Source: Sphingobium scionense
GTDB lineage: Bacteria; Pseudomonadota; Alphaproteobacteria; Sphingomonadales; Sphingomonadaceae
Length of the DNA stretch: 48,600 nt
Direction of reading: 5' to 3'
NCBI RefSeq assembly: GCF_014197035.1
Contig: NZ_JACIEU010000024.1
Coordinates: 1-48,600, forward strand
Shown: positions 8,824 through 15,755 of the stretch, piece after piece
How positions within the stretch are numbered: the first letter of the stretch is position 1
How the letters are laid out: the number at the start of each line of letters is the position of its first letter
Program-made: the position numbers and the translations under genes
The notes under the pieces: model-generated
Seen by the model: only the letters and a program-made list of their open reading frames with translations
What the model was told of the DNA's origin: nothing
Database searches by the model: none

Positions 8824-11800
8824 CTAGCGTTCCATGCCGCGGCTCATGTCGCGGCCATGATCGAAGGGGATGGAGGCGGCGAGGTCGCGGCCGATGCTGC
8901 GGCCCATGTCCTGACCGATCTCAAGGCCAAGCTCCCGGCTGCGCAGCCCAAGCACCGATTCAAGCTGGGCGTCGCGCTCAAGGCTTTTCGCCATGTCGGC
9001 CATGTGCTGCGCTGTGGTTTTCGCGGCCCGGAAATTGCCGTCGCGCACAAGCTCCTGATGCTGGCGCTGCAACTGCTGCCAGCCCTCCACGAACCTGTCG
9101 GCTCGGCTGTAAGGATCGATGCGGATCGCCGCCTCCGCCTGCATTGCGCGCAAGGCCTCATGGCCGCGCCCCTCCGCTGCCTCGCGGATTAGTTCGGGGC
9201 CATTGCGGAACGCGCTGTTCAAATCGGTGGAGCCTTCGGGCCGGATCGCGTCGAGCGCGTCGCGTGCCTTATCCAGTGCCTCGCGCTGGTGGGGCATGGG
9301 GTCGATGCCCTGCGCGCGGGTCTGCCGGATCGCGTCCATCGCCTTGGCGTAGCGCTCGACCGCGCCGCGCAAGCCGCCTGCGCGCAAAGGCTGCGGGTCA
9401 TGCTCGCGCTGCTGCTGGCGCGCGGGATCGTGGACAGGCGCGGAAGCGAAGCGGCCAAGATCGAGGCCATCAAATATGCCGCGCTCTGGTGCAGGTGTGG
9501 GCAGAACCGCACGATCCTGACCGGGCAGCGAGAGGCGCAAGCCGTCGAAGATCCCGCGCGCCTTCTCCGCGATCGGCCTGACGATTTCCGCGACGCGCTC
9601 GCCAAAGCTGAAACCGCGTCGCTCGGCAAATTCCTTAGCCGGATCGCGCCGCTCGTAATCGCTCGCCATGTCCTTGGCCCGCTCGCGGGACAGGGTGCGG
9701 ACAAGGCGGGAATCATCCTTGAAATCATCCCGCCCATAGTGAAAGTCCACGCCTTCCCGATGGCGGGTGAGGACGACATAGGTTCCGTGCCTGTCCATCC
9801 CCGGCGTGGCGAGCGCGTGTGTGCGATCGACGCTGACCGCCTGCGTCTTGTGGATCGTGGCGGCATAGCCATGGTCAAGGTCGCGATAGTCCTTGAGATC
9901 GAAAGCGACGGAACGCCCGTCATCGGTCCGCACGGTCATGCTCTGCTCACTGACGCGCTCGATGGTTCCGAGCGTGCCGTTCTTGACCTCAAGGCTGCGT
10001 TCGTTGCGCCGAAACATGACGCGATCCCCGGATGCGAAATCCCGGTCGCCGTTCGCGGTTTTCACGCGCGCATCGTCGCCCAGCTCGCCCGCGTCGCGCC
10101 GCCGATCGCGCGCCATCTCGTTGAGCGTGCGCACCTCGTCATTGGTGTGGGTGAAGATCATCCGCGCCTTGCCGGGTTCGGTCTGCCGTGCTTCGTCCCA
10201 ACGATCGATCAAGTCCGCGCGCGCCTGTTCGCGTGTGTCGGCCGCGTGGACCATGCCGTGATCGGCATAGGCCCGGATCGCTTCGCCGGTCCTGCCGGTC
10301 GCCAGATGGCGGGTTGCGTCCTTTTGCCAGTCCTCATACTGGCGGCGGATTTCGGTGATCTCGACGCCGCCATGCCGTTCATGGATCGCGCGGAACGCCG
10401 CGCCCGCCTCGATCGCCTGCAACTGCTCGGCGTCACCGACCAGTACCACCTTTGCCCCCGCCGCTTCGGCATGGGACAGGACGCGCTCCATCTGGCGCGT
10501 GCCGACCATGCCCGCCTCGTCGATCACCAGCACATCGCGGGCGGTGAGAAGATCGCGCCCGTTGGCCCAGCCATATTCCATGCTGGCAATGGTGCGCGAG
10601 GCGATGCCGGAACCGTTCTCCAGTCCCTCCGCCGCGATGCCAGACAGCGCCACGCCGCGCACCTCGAACCCTGACCGCTCCCACGCCTCCCGCGCCACGC
10701 CCAGCATCGCGCTCTTGCCGGTTCCGGCATAGCCCACGACGATGCTCAAATCCTGATCGCCGGTCACATGCTCGAACGCCCCGCGCTGCTCGCCGGACAG
10801 CAACAATCCGCGCTCTTCCGCGCTGACCAATGCCGCCTCGCGCGCCTTCTCGTCTGCGCGATGCCGTTCGCGCTCCGCCATCAATTCGGACGCGCGCTGC
10901 ACCCGCTGCTCGGTGTCGATCATGTCGCGCGACGTAAAGCGATCATCGCCGCGCCCGTCCTTGCCCAGGGCGACAAGATCGGGCGAGGCGCGAACGGCGC
11001 TCATCGCCCGGTCATATTGGTCCTTGCCGTCGCTGTGCCTGTGGACAAACATCGCAAGGTCGCGTGTGGTGAATGTCGCCTGATGATGGGTGATCGCATT
11101 CAGCGCCACGGAAGGATCAGCGATGATCCGCTCGCCGTTGCGCTGGGCCACGGCACGGTGATCTTCGATCCGCTCGGACTCAAGACCGCGTGTCCCCATG
11201 CGCTGCGCGGCGGGGCCGATCTTATCTTGCGGCTCAAGGTCGATGCCCTGCGCTTCAAGGCTGCGGTGATCGATCCGCGCGTCGATGTCGAGTTCGGCAA
11301 GACGGGTGTTGACATGATCGGCCCAGCGCTCGCGCCACTGCTCCACTAACTCGGTGCGGTTCCAGTCGCGGACCTTCGCGCCGAACTCGTCTTCGCTCCC
11401 TTCGCGCCCGATTTCCCTCATCGTGAGCATGACGTGGGCGTGTGGCTTCGCCTGCTTGTCCGCGCCGATGTCCCAATGCACATTCAAATCCGCGATCATG
11501 CCGCGATCGACAAACTCGGCGCGCACGAAATCCTGCGCGAGCGCGATGCCCTGCGCTTGGTTCATCTCGCGCGGGATGGCGAACTCGACTTCGCGCGCTA
11601 GCTGCGCATCCTTGCGCTTCTCGGTTGCCTCGACCTCGTTCCAGAGGGTCGCGCGATCTAAGAAGCGTTCGGGGGCACCTTCGGGCAGGAGGATTTCCGA
11701 ATGGACGACGCCCGCCTTGTTCGTGAAGTCATGGTCGCGGTCGAGGCGAACGTCGTGCAGGCGTTCCGCCGCACGATAGGCCGCCGCCGCGACGGCGCTG

Positions 11801-11850
11801 CGCCCTTGCGCACGGCCAATGACCTGAACGGAAAAATGGAAGATCGCCAT
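8824..11850 (-). CDS. traA: Ti-type conjugative relaxase/helicase TraA
   Basis: 1008 residues from the ATG at 11850 (an alternative start lies 9 bases upstream). The N-terminus is a MobA/MobL relaxase: a candidate nicking Tyr at about residue 25 (AAAAYRAAERL) and the metal-binding three-His motif with H125 (NVHW) and PHAHVML (H137, H139). A RecD2-like helicase follows: Walker A GYAGTGKS at 373-380 and Walker B VLVIDEAGM near 447. A long charged C-terminal region is present. It nicks oriT, stays bound to the 5' end and unwinds the strand to be transferred. The oriT lies directly upstream (11880-11912) and traC/traD diverge from it, the arrangement of Agrobacterium Ti plasmids. The frame is intact. 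Confidence 0.93.
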   Translation of the reverse strand: MAIFHFSVQVIGRAQGRSAVAAAAYRAAERLHDVRLDRDHDFTNKAGVVHSEILLPEGAPERFLDRATLWNEVEATEKRKDAQLAREVEFAIPREMNQAQGIALAQDFVRAEFVDRGMIADLNVHWDIGADKQAKPHAHVMLTMREIGREGSEDEFGAKVRDWNRTELVEQWRERWADHVNTRLAELDIDARIDHRSLEAQGIDLEPQDKIGPAAQRMGTRGLESERIEDHRAVAQRNGERIIADPSVALNAITHHQATFTTRDLAMFVHRHSDGKDQYDRAMSAVRASPDLVALGKDGRGDDRFTSRDMIDTEQRVQRASELMAERERHRADEKAREAALVSAEERGLLLSGEQRGAFEHVTGDQDLSIVVGYAGTGKSAMLGVAREAWERSGFEVRGVALSGIAAEGLENGSGIASRTIASMEYGWANGRDLLTARDVLVIDEAGMVGTRQMERVLSHAEAAGAKVVLVGDAEQLQAIEAGAAFRAIHERHGGVEITEIRRQYEDWQKDATRHLATGRTGEAIRAYADHGMVHAADTREQARADLIDRWDEARQTEPGKARMIFTHTNDEVRTLNEMARDRRRDAGELGDDARVKTANGDRDFASGDRVMFRRNERSLEVKNGTLGTIERVSEQSMTVRTDDGRSVAFDLKDYRDLDHGYAATIHKTQAVSVDRTHALATPGMDRHGTYVVLTRHREGVDFHYGRDDFKDDSRLVRTLSRERAKDMASDYERRDPAKEFAERRGFSFGERVAEIVRPIAEKARGIFDGLRLSLPGQDRAVLPTPAPERGIFDGLDLGRFASAPVHDPARQQQREHDPQPLRAGGLRGAVERYAKAMDAIRQTRAQGIDPMPHQREALDKARDALDAIRPEGSTDLNSAFRNGPELIREAAEGRGHEALRAMQAEAAIRIDPYSRADRFVEGWQQLQRQHQELVRDGNFRAAKTTAQHMADMAKSLERDAQLESVLGLRSRELGLEIGQDMGRSIGRDLAASIPFDHGRDMSRGMER

Positions 11851-11879
11851 AACGATCATCCATTTACTATCTCAAGCGC

Positions 11880-11912
11880 ACGTCGGCACGACGTATAAGC
11901 GCGCCCTTCTCG
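11880..11912 (+). other. Origin of transfer (oriT), Ti/RSF1010-type
   Basis: An inverted repeat ACGTCG-GCA-CGACGT (11880-11894) is followed directly by ATAAGCGCGCCCTTCTCG. The core TAAGCGCGCCCT (11896-11907) differs by one base from the nic region I know for R1162/RSF1010 (TAAGTGCGCCCT), and CGTATAA..GCGCCCTT resembles that of Ti plasmids. The site lies between divergent traA and traC, exactly where Ti plasmids keep oriT. Nicking is expected within or beside the core; the exact bond cannot be read from sequence. Confidence 0.8.
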
Positions 11913-12022
11913 AAAATTTCTCGGACGGGACTAGGCGGTGTCAGGCTGTCCCGGTGACTCTACTGCGCGGCGCGCGGGTTCATCTTATCATCGCTACGTC
12001 ATCACTCAATGGAGACTTTGCA

Positions 12023-12283
12023 ATGCGCAAACCCAAGAACTTCGATTCGGAACTCAAGGCGCTGTCCGACAAGGCCAAGGCGCTCAAGGAACGGCGTGTG
12101 AAGCAACTCGGCGAACTGGTGACGGCGACGGGTGCCGATACGCTCGACGCCGACATACTCGCCGGGGCGTTGCTCCATGCCATCAAGGCGAGGGACGCCG
12201 CGACCAAGGAGGGCTGGCGCAAGGCGGGCGCGGCTTTCTTTCTCGGCAAAGGCGGCAAGCCTGCGGACGGACCTGCTGGCTAG
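12023..12283 (+). CDS. traC: Conjugal transfer protein TraC-like
   Basis: 86 residues, start at 12023 after GGAG. Basic, helical protein beginning MRKPKNFDSELKAL and rich in Lys/Glu (KAKALKERRVKQLGELV), with DTLDADILAGALL and GWRKAGAAFF, matching the TraC family of Ti-type transfer systems, a relaxosome accessory protein. It is divergent from traA across oriT and overlaps no gene; traD starts 53 bp after its stop. The C-terminus is short and Gly-rich. The family assignment is moderately sure; the traC/traD naming follows the Ti plasmid order. Confidence 0.75.
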   Translation: MRKPKNFDSELKALSDKAKALKERRVKQLGELVTATGADTLDADILAGALLHAIKARDAATKEGWRKAGAAFFLGKGGKPADGPAG

Positions 12284-12335
12284 CAAAGCGGCACTCTCCC
12301 GCTCGACGGCGGCGCGGCACCGACTTGAGGCGCGA

Positions 12336-12602
12336 ATGGCGCGCACCGACATGCGGGACTGGGCCATTGCCCGCCGGACCCGCACACGGCACCTCATCGA
12401 ACTGGGCGGCCTCGTCATCAAGGCGGGGCTGGTCGAACTGACGGATGATGATCGCGCGACACTTTACGGTGCGTTTCTCACCGTGGCGGAGAGACTGCGC
12501 GGTGATGATCGCCCCAGCGCCCTCGCTCTCTGGCAGCGCAAGGGTAAACGCGCATTCGAGGCGGACGCCGGGGCTACGATTCGGCACCATGATGCAGGCT
12601 GA
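12336..12602 (+). CDS. traD: Conjugal transfer protein TraD
   Basis: 88 residues from the ATG at 12336, preceded by GAGG. The core RRTRTRHLIELGGLVIKAGL followed by DDDRATLYGAFL is the signature of the small Ti-type TraD protein (not the F-plasmid coupling protein). It is thought to help the relaxosome. In Ti plasmids traG, the coupling protein, comes next; here a membrane protein gene and unrelated genes follow, so the operon is truncated or rearranged. Confidence 0.82.
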   Translation: MARTDMRDWAIARRTRTRHLIELGGLVIKAGLVELTDDDRATLYGAFLTVAERLRGDDRPSALALWQRKGKRAFEADAGATIRHHDAG

Positions 12603-12686
12603 CACGGGTAAAACGGGGACGCTGTAATCGCCCCTGCTGCTGGCATTTTTGTGTTACATCGGCTATGCAACCGGCAGGAGGTGATG

Positions 12687-13019
12687 ATGCTCGGACTGAT
12701 CCTGACGGCTGTGACAATTCTGACTCTTGCCGCCATCTCATACAGAGCGAATATACGCTATGGCGATGAGGACCGTTTGCCGATGCAATGGTCCTTCAAG
12801 GGCGAGGTGAACTGGTCTGCGCCGCGTCGCTGGGCTTTGGCCTTTACGCCTATTCTGGCGGTCATTTGCATAAGCCCTGCGGCTATCCTGCTGGTGACTG
12901 CGCCGCCCTCCGAAGGTGACGCGATAATCGGGATCGCGGTATTGTCACTGATGGGCGCATGCTTCATCGCCGCGCACCTGTTTCACCTATGGCTGATTGA
13001 TCGGACGGTAACGCGCTAG
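12687..13019 (+). CDS. Small membrane protein, DUF1648-like, paralogue of the 45.1-kb gene
   Basis: 110 residues. Start at 12687 rather than 12684 because AGGAGG then lies 5 bases upstream. Three hydrophobic segments: at the N-terminus (LGLILTAVTILTLAAI), the middle (LAFTPILAVICISPAAILLV) and the C-terminus (GIAVLSLMGACFIAAHLFHL). The motif DRLPMQWSFKGEVNWSAPR resembles the DRIPMHW-type signature of DUF1648 proteins, which often lie near SdpI-like immunity proteins. The gene at 45115-45453 shares DRLPMQW, the APRxxALAFTPxL block and the overall layout. No function is established. It sits in the tra module after traD. Confidence 0.78.
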   Translation: MLGLILTAVTILTLAAISYRANIRYGDEDRLPMQWSFKGEVNWSAPRRWALAFTPILAVICISPAAILLVTAPPSEGDAIIGIAVLSLMGACFIAAHLFHLWLIDRTVTR

Positions 13020-13053
13020 ATCAACTGACCGTTCGGCGCGGTAAGGGCAAGCA

Positions 13054-14568
13054 TTAACGCGGAACCGACAAGCGCACACTGCCGTCCGGTTCTGCCTGAT
13101 ACTCCACCGTCGCCACGATGGGCGGGCGGCTCTTGTCGCAGTAGCGCACGGTGATGATGCCCTCCCGGATCGCGGGGCACAGACCGGAGCCATAGAGAAT
13201 ATCCGCCAGCGCGTCGAAGGTGGTCGCCTTGGCGCGATAGGCTCCGGTCCATCGCACCGCCCAAATGTCATCGTTAGCCTTGACCCGGTAGCCAGCCCTC
13301 TGCGCAACGTCCATGACCGCGCCAAGCACGGTGTCCGCGCGCACGTCAAATTCCAGCACGGCGGACAGGTCTGCGGGTTTGGAACGGACGGCCTGCGCGG
13401 ACTTCATCCGCCATAGCGTTGCCTCCGCGCCCGCCATGAAGAGGCACAGGCCGACCATCGCCAAGGGCAGATGGTCAATCCAGCGTTTGAATCCGTCCGA
13501 GCGCCAGAAACGGCGAACCGGAATGAGCGGATTCCACCGGCCCCATGATGGGGCAGCACGTCGCACGATCCGCCATGTCCGTTGCAGCATGTTCGTACGG
13601 TAGGTAGGCTGGGAAAGGGCTATCGCCTTCGTCGGCTCTGCTGGTGGTGGAAGCATCGGCGCTGGCAGCCTTGCGGCAAGCGACGCAAAATGATCCGCGA
13701 CGGCGCACGCCGCTCGGTCCGCCAGTATCTCCACCCGCGCGAATGCCCACGCTAGTTTCTCGCCCGAAATGCGGTAGGATCGCCCATAGCGCGCCTCGAC
13801 ATAGGCGCGGCGGATGCAGCCGAACGTGCGCCGCTCGAACCGGCTGTCTCGCGGCCATGCCGAACACAGGCGTGGGTCCAGCGCCTCTGCCGCCTCGCGC
13901 AGTTCGTCCAGCGCATGGGTGCGCGGCGCGTGCAGGCTGATTGAGCGCAACACGCATAGATAGAAATGTTCGCACGCCTGATGCAGCATCAGCGCCGCCA
14001 TCGGCGCATCGCCCCGATTTCGATAGAAAGCCGCTCCCGCCAGAAAACCCGCTCCACGCTGATGCCAGCGGATGAACTCCGCGACACCCTGGATAGCCCG
14101 CTCCCGCACCGGAAGGCGGCGCGGCTCTTGCAGCCGCAAGCCTTCCATCTGGTAGAGCGCGATGCCCCGCTCGGCGATGGTGACGAAATAGGGATTGCCC
14201 TCGGTCAGAGCGCCGTTGATCCGCTCAAGGCTTTCCACGGATAGCCGTACCGGATGGGCAATCTCGCCGTGCTCCCATGCGCGGCGAAGCCGGTCGCGCG
14301 CCAGCCGCCAGGCGCGGTCGCTGCGGGCGAGGCGGGAATAGTTGACGATCGCGAGCAGGCGAAACGCTTCCCCCGGCGCGACCTCGGCCCAATCCTTTTC
14401 TGCATGGGGACCGTGCAGGATCAAGGCAAGGACGGGGCCAGCCCGGAAATGTTCGGAACATCGACCCTTGGTCGTTTCCTCGAACGTCTCGAACAGGATC
14501 GTGGTGATATGGAGAAGCTCGTCGCGGATCGGCGCGGGCAGATGATCGGCGTCGGTGCGCAGCATCAT
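13054..14568 (-). CDS. Nucleotidyltransferase-like/HEPN protein with a membrane segment and a C-terminal STN domain
   Basis: 504 residues; the start at 14568 overlaps the stop of the upstream gene as ATGA, with GGAGG upstream, so translation is coupled. Residues about 10-140 resemble an MNT nucleotidyltransferase fold (LALILHGPHAEKDW) but lack the GS...DxD catalytic residues. Residues about 150-300 are a HEPN domain (FYRNRGDAPMAALMLHQACE, PRTHALDELREAAEAL, RRAYVEARYGRSYRISGEKL), with RSISLH as a possible R-x4-H motif. A membrane segment follows (HLPLAMVGLCLFMAGAEATL), then a domain like the STN domain of secretins and TonB receptors (LGAVMDVAQRAGYRV, FDALADILYGSGL). HEPN domains are often RNases or toxins; STN domains are periplasmic. 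This fusion is unusual, and its function is unknown. Confidence 0.78.
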   Translation of the reverse strand: MMLRTDADHLPAPIRDELLHITTILFETFEETTKGRCSEHFRAGPVLALILHGPHAEKDWAEVAPGEAFRLLAIVNYSRLARSDRAWRLARDRLRRAWEHGEIAHPVRLSVESLERINGALTEGNPYFVTIAERGIALYQMEGLRLQEPRRLPVRERAIQGVAEFIRWHQRGAGFLAGAAFYRNRGDAPMAALMLHQACEHFYLCVLRSISLHAPRTHALDELREAAEALDPRLCSAWPRDSRFERRTFGCIRRAYVEARYGRSYRISGEKLAWAFARVEILADRAACAVADHFASLAARLPAPMLPPPAEPTKAIALSQPTYRTNMLQRTWRIVRRAAPSWGRWNPLIPVRRFWRSDGFKRWIDHLPLAMVGLCLFMAGAEATLWRMKSAQAVRSKPADLSAVLEFDVRADTVLGAVMDVAQRAGYRVKANDDIWAVRWTGAYRAKATTFDALADILYGSGLCPAIREGIITVRYCDKSRPPIVATVEYQAEPDGSVRLSVPR

Positions 14569-15209
14569 GACCGCGCCTCCTGTGGGCCGCGCTGGCAACC
14601 CTTCGGGCGTGGGTGGCCGGTCACGTCATGGACGCAATCCACCAAGGCGCGCACAAGAGGCGTGATCGTGGCTGGGATGAAGCCACCCGTCTGGGGCCGG
14701 TCTTCCTCCCACTCGTCATAGTGATAGCCCCACTTCCAGTAAGGCGAGAGAACCACGGCCAGCCGCGCCATGTCCGGGCAGTCATGGCCGAAGCCGCACG
14801 CATTGGCGTAGGCTAGCGCCTTGGCGATGTCCTGCCTAATGTGCTGGGCGTTCCATTCATCGGCAAAGCCCACGTCGAGCAGATAGGCGCATAGCGCTTG
14901 CTGACAGACGAAGCCCGCGAAATGCAGGGCCGGGTTCGTGAATCGGCTTCCGGGGAAGGCTACTATGTCCGTCAGCATCCAGCGCCGCTCGGCGTTGTGA
15001 TACCGGAAGCGGCTGATGCTCCGACCCTCTTTCGTGCGTACAAGCTTTGCGGGTTCATCCTCATAGCGCCGATGAAGCGCCGCCAGCGCATCGCTCCAGG
15101 GCGAAGCAATCGTCGACGCGACGACCGGCGCAACCGCAAGACCCCGTAGCAGGGCGCGGCGCGATGTTCCGCTATTCGATTCGCTGGAAGGATATTCGAG
15201 CTTTGCCAT
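14565..15209 (-). CDS. Conserved exported protein, Tat-like signal, unknown function
   Basis: 214 residues. The ATG at 15209 is preceded by GGAGG at 7 bases; a GTG two codons earlier is less likely. The N-terminus has a twin-arginine-like signal (TSRRALLRGLAVAPVVAST). The mature part is rich in aromatic residues and His (YWKWGYHYDEWEED, CGFGHDCPDM, CVHDVTGHP) with several cysteines, which suggests a metal or cofactor site. I do not recognise the family. It is translationally coupled to the HEPN-STN gene, so the two probably act together. A divergent ribbon-helix-helix gene and a palindromic operator lie upstream. Confidence 0.7.
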   Translation of the reverse strand: MAKLEYPSSESNSGTSRRALLRGLAVAPVVASTIASPWSDALAALHRRYEDEPAKLVRTKEGRSISRFRYHNAERRWMLTDIVAFPGSRFTNPALHFAGFVCQQALCAYLLDVGFADEWNAQHIRQDIAKALAYANACGFGHDCPDMARLAVVLSPYWKWGYHYDEWEEDRPQTGGFIPATITPLVRALVDCVHDVTGHPRPKGCQRGPQEARS

Positions 15210-15301
15210 TGCCACACCTCCATCGGCCGCGTCCGTCAGACCGCATGGCGCGGCCCAAAGGACTATCCGATATCGCTTAATAAGCTAGGAGGGGCTATTT
15301 A

Positions 15302-15325
15302 TCAATAACCGATATCCCTTATTGA
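15302..15325. promoter_or_regulatory. Palindromic operator between divergent genes
   Basis: TCAATAA (15302-15308) and TTATTGA (15319-15325) are perfect inverted arms around CCGATATCCC. A related half, CCGATATCGCTTAA, occurs at 15267-15280. The site lies between the exported-protein operon (minus strand) and the ribbon-helix-helix gene (plus strand), so self-regulation by that regulator is the obvious guess. Confidence 0.5.
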
Positions 15326-15367
15326 ACTTGCGATTGAATGGGCGTCATGGCCGGTTACGAGACTTCC

Positions 15368-15553
15368 ATGGGAAGACCGCCGCTTGGAGTGAAAACAACC
15401 GTTGTTCGCCTGCCTGATGGATTGGCAGAGCGAATAGACGATCTTATCGGCCCTAATCGGCGCGCACAGTTCATCCGCAACCTTGTGGAGAAGGAGGTCG
15501 AGCGGTTGGAAGGTGAGCGTGAGGCAAAATCTGGCAAGCCGTCTTCGACCTGA
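15368..15553 (+). CDS. Ribbon-helix-helix DNA-binding protein
   Basis: 61 residues beginning MGRPPLGVKTTVVRLPDGLA; starts at 15347 or 15338 are possible, since no strong ribosome site decides. A short beta strand (KTTVVRLP) followed by two helices (GLAERIDDLIG and RRAQFIRNLVEKEVERLE) is the typical Arc/MetJ/CopG fold. Such proteins are dimers that repress nearby promoters or serve as antitoxins. No partner toxin follows. The palindrome at 15302-15325 just upstream is a plausible binding site. Confidence 0.75.
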   Translation: MGRPPLGVKTTVVRLPDGLAERIDDLIGPNRRAQFIRNLVEKEVERLEGEREAKSGKPSST

Positions 15554-15714
15554 CGGAAAACCTTCAATGCGCGGTTGTCGGTCACTTCGCCAAGCCGGCG
15601 GTGATTTTCGGACACTTCTGGCGCTTACCAATCCTCGCAGCATCTTGATTTGCGGGATAGCCGCAGAAATCTGCGGTTCGTGACCGAAATTGATGTGATT
15701 TTTGTCACTCGGAC

Positions 15715-15750
15715 GGAGCGACACGGCGTTGGGCAGCACGGTGTCGCTCC
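15715..15750. terminator. Hairpin between convergent transcripts
   Basis: GGAGCGACAC (15715-15724) pairs perfectly with GTGTCGCTCC (15741-15750). There is no strong T-run on either side. It lies just beyond the stop of the debranching enzyme gene and after the ribbon-helix-helix gene, so it may act as a bidirectional terminator. It marks the border between the tra module and the stress island. Confidence 0.45.
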
Positions 15751-15755
15751 TGCCC

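Noticed and set aside
9289..10674. A 461-codon open frame opposite traA
   Set aside because: It is the antisense shadow of a highly biased GC-rich gene; traA has complete relaxase and helicase motifs.
15338..15553. Ribbon-helix-helix gene as antitoxin of a toxin-antitoxin pair
   Set aside because: No toxin-like gene follows or precedes it on the same strand; it is better read as a repressor.
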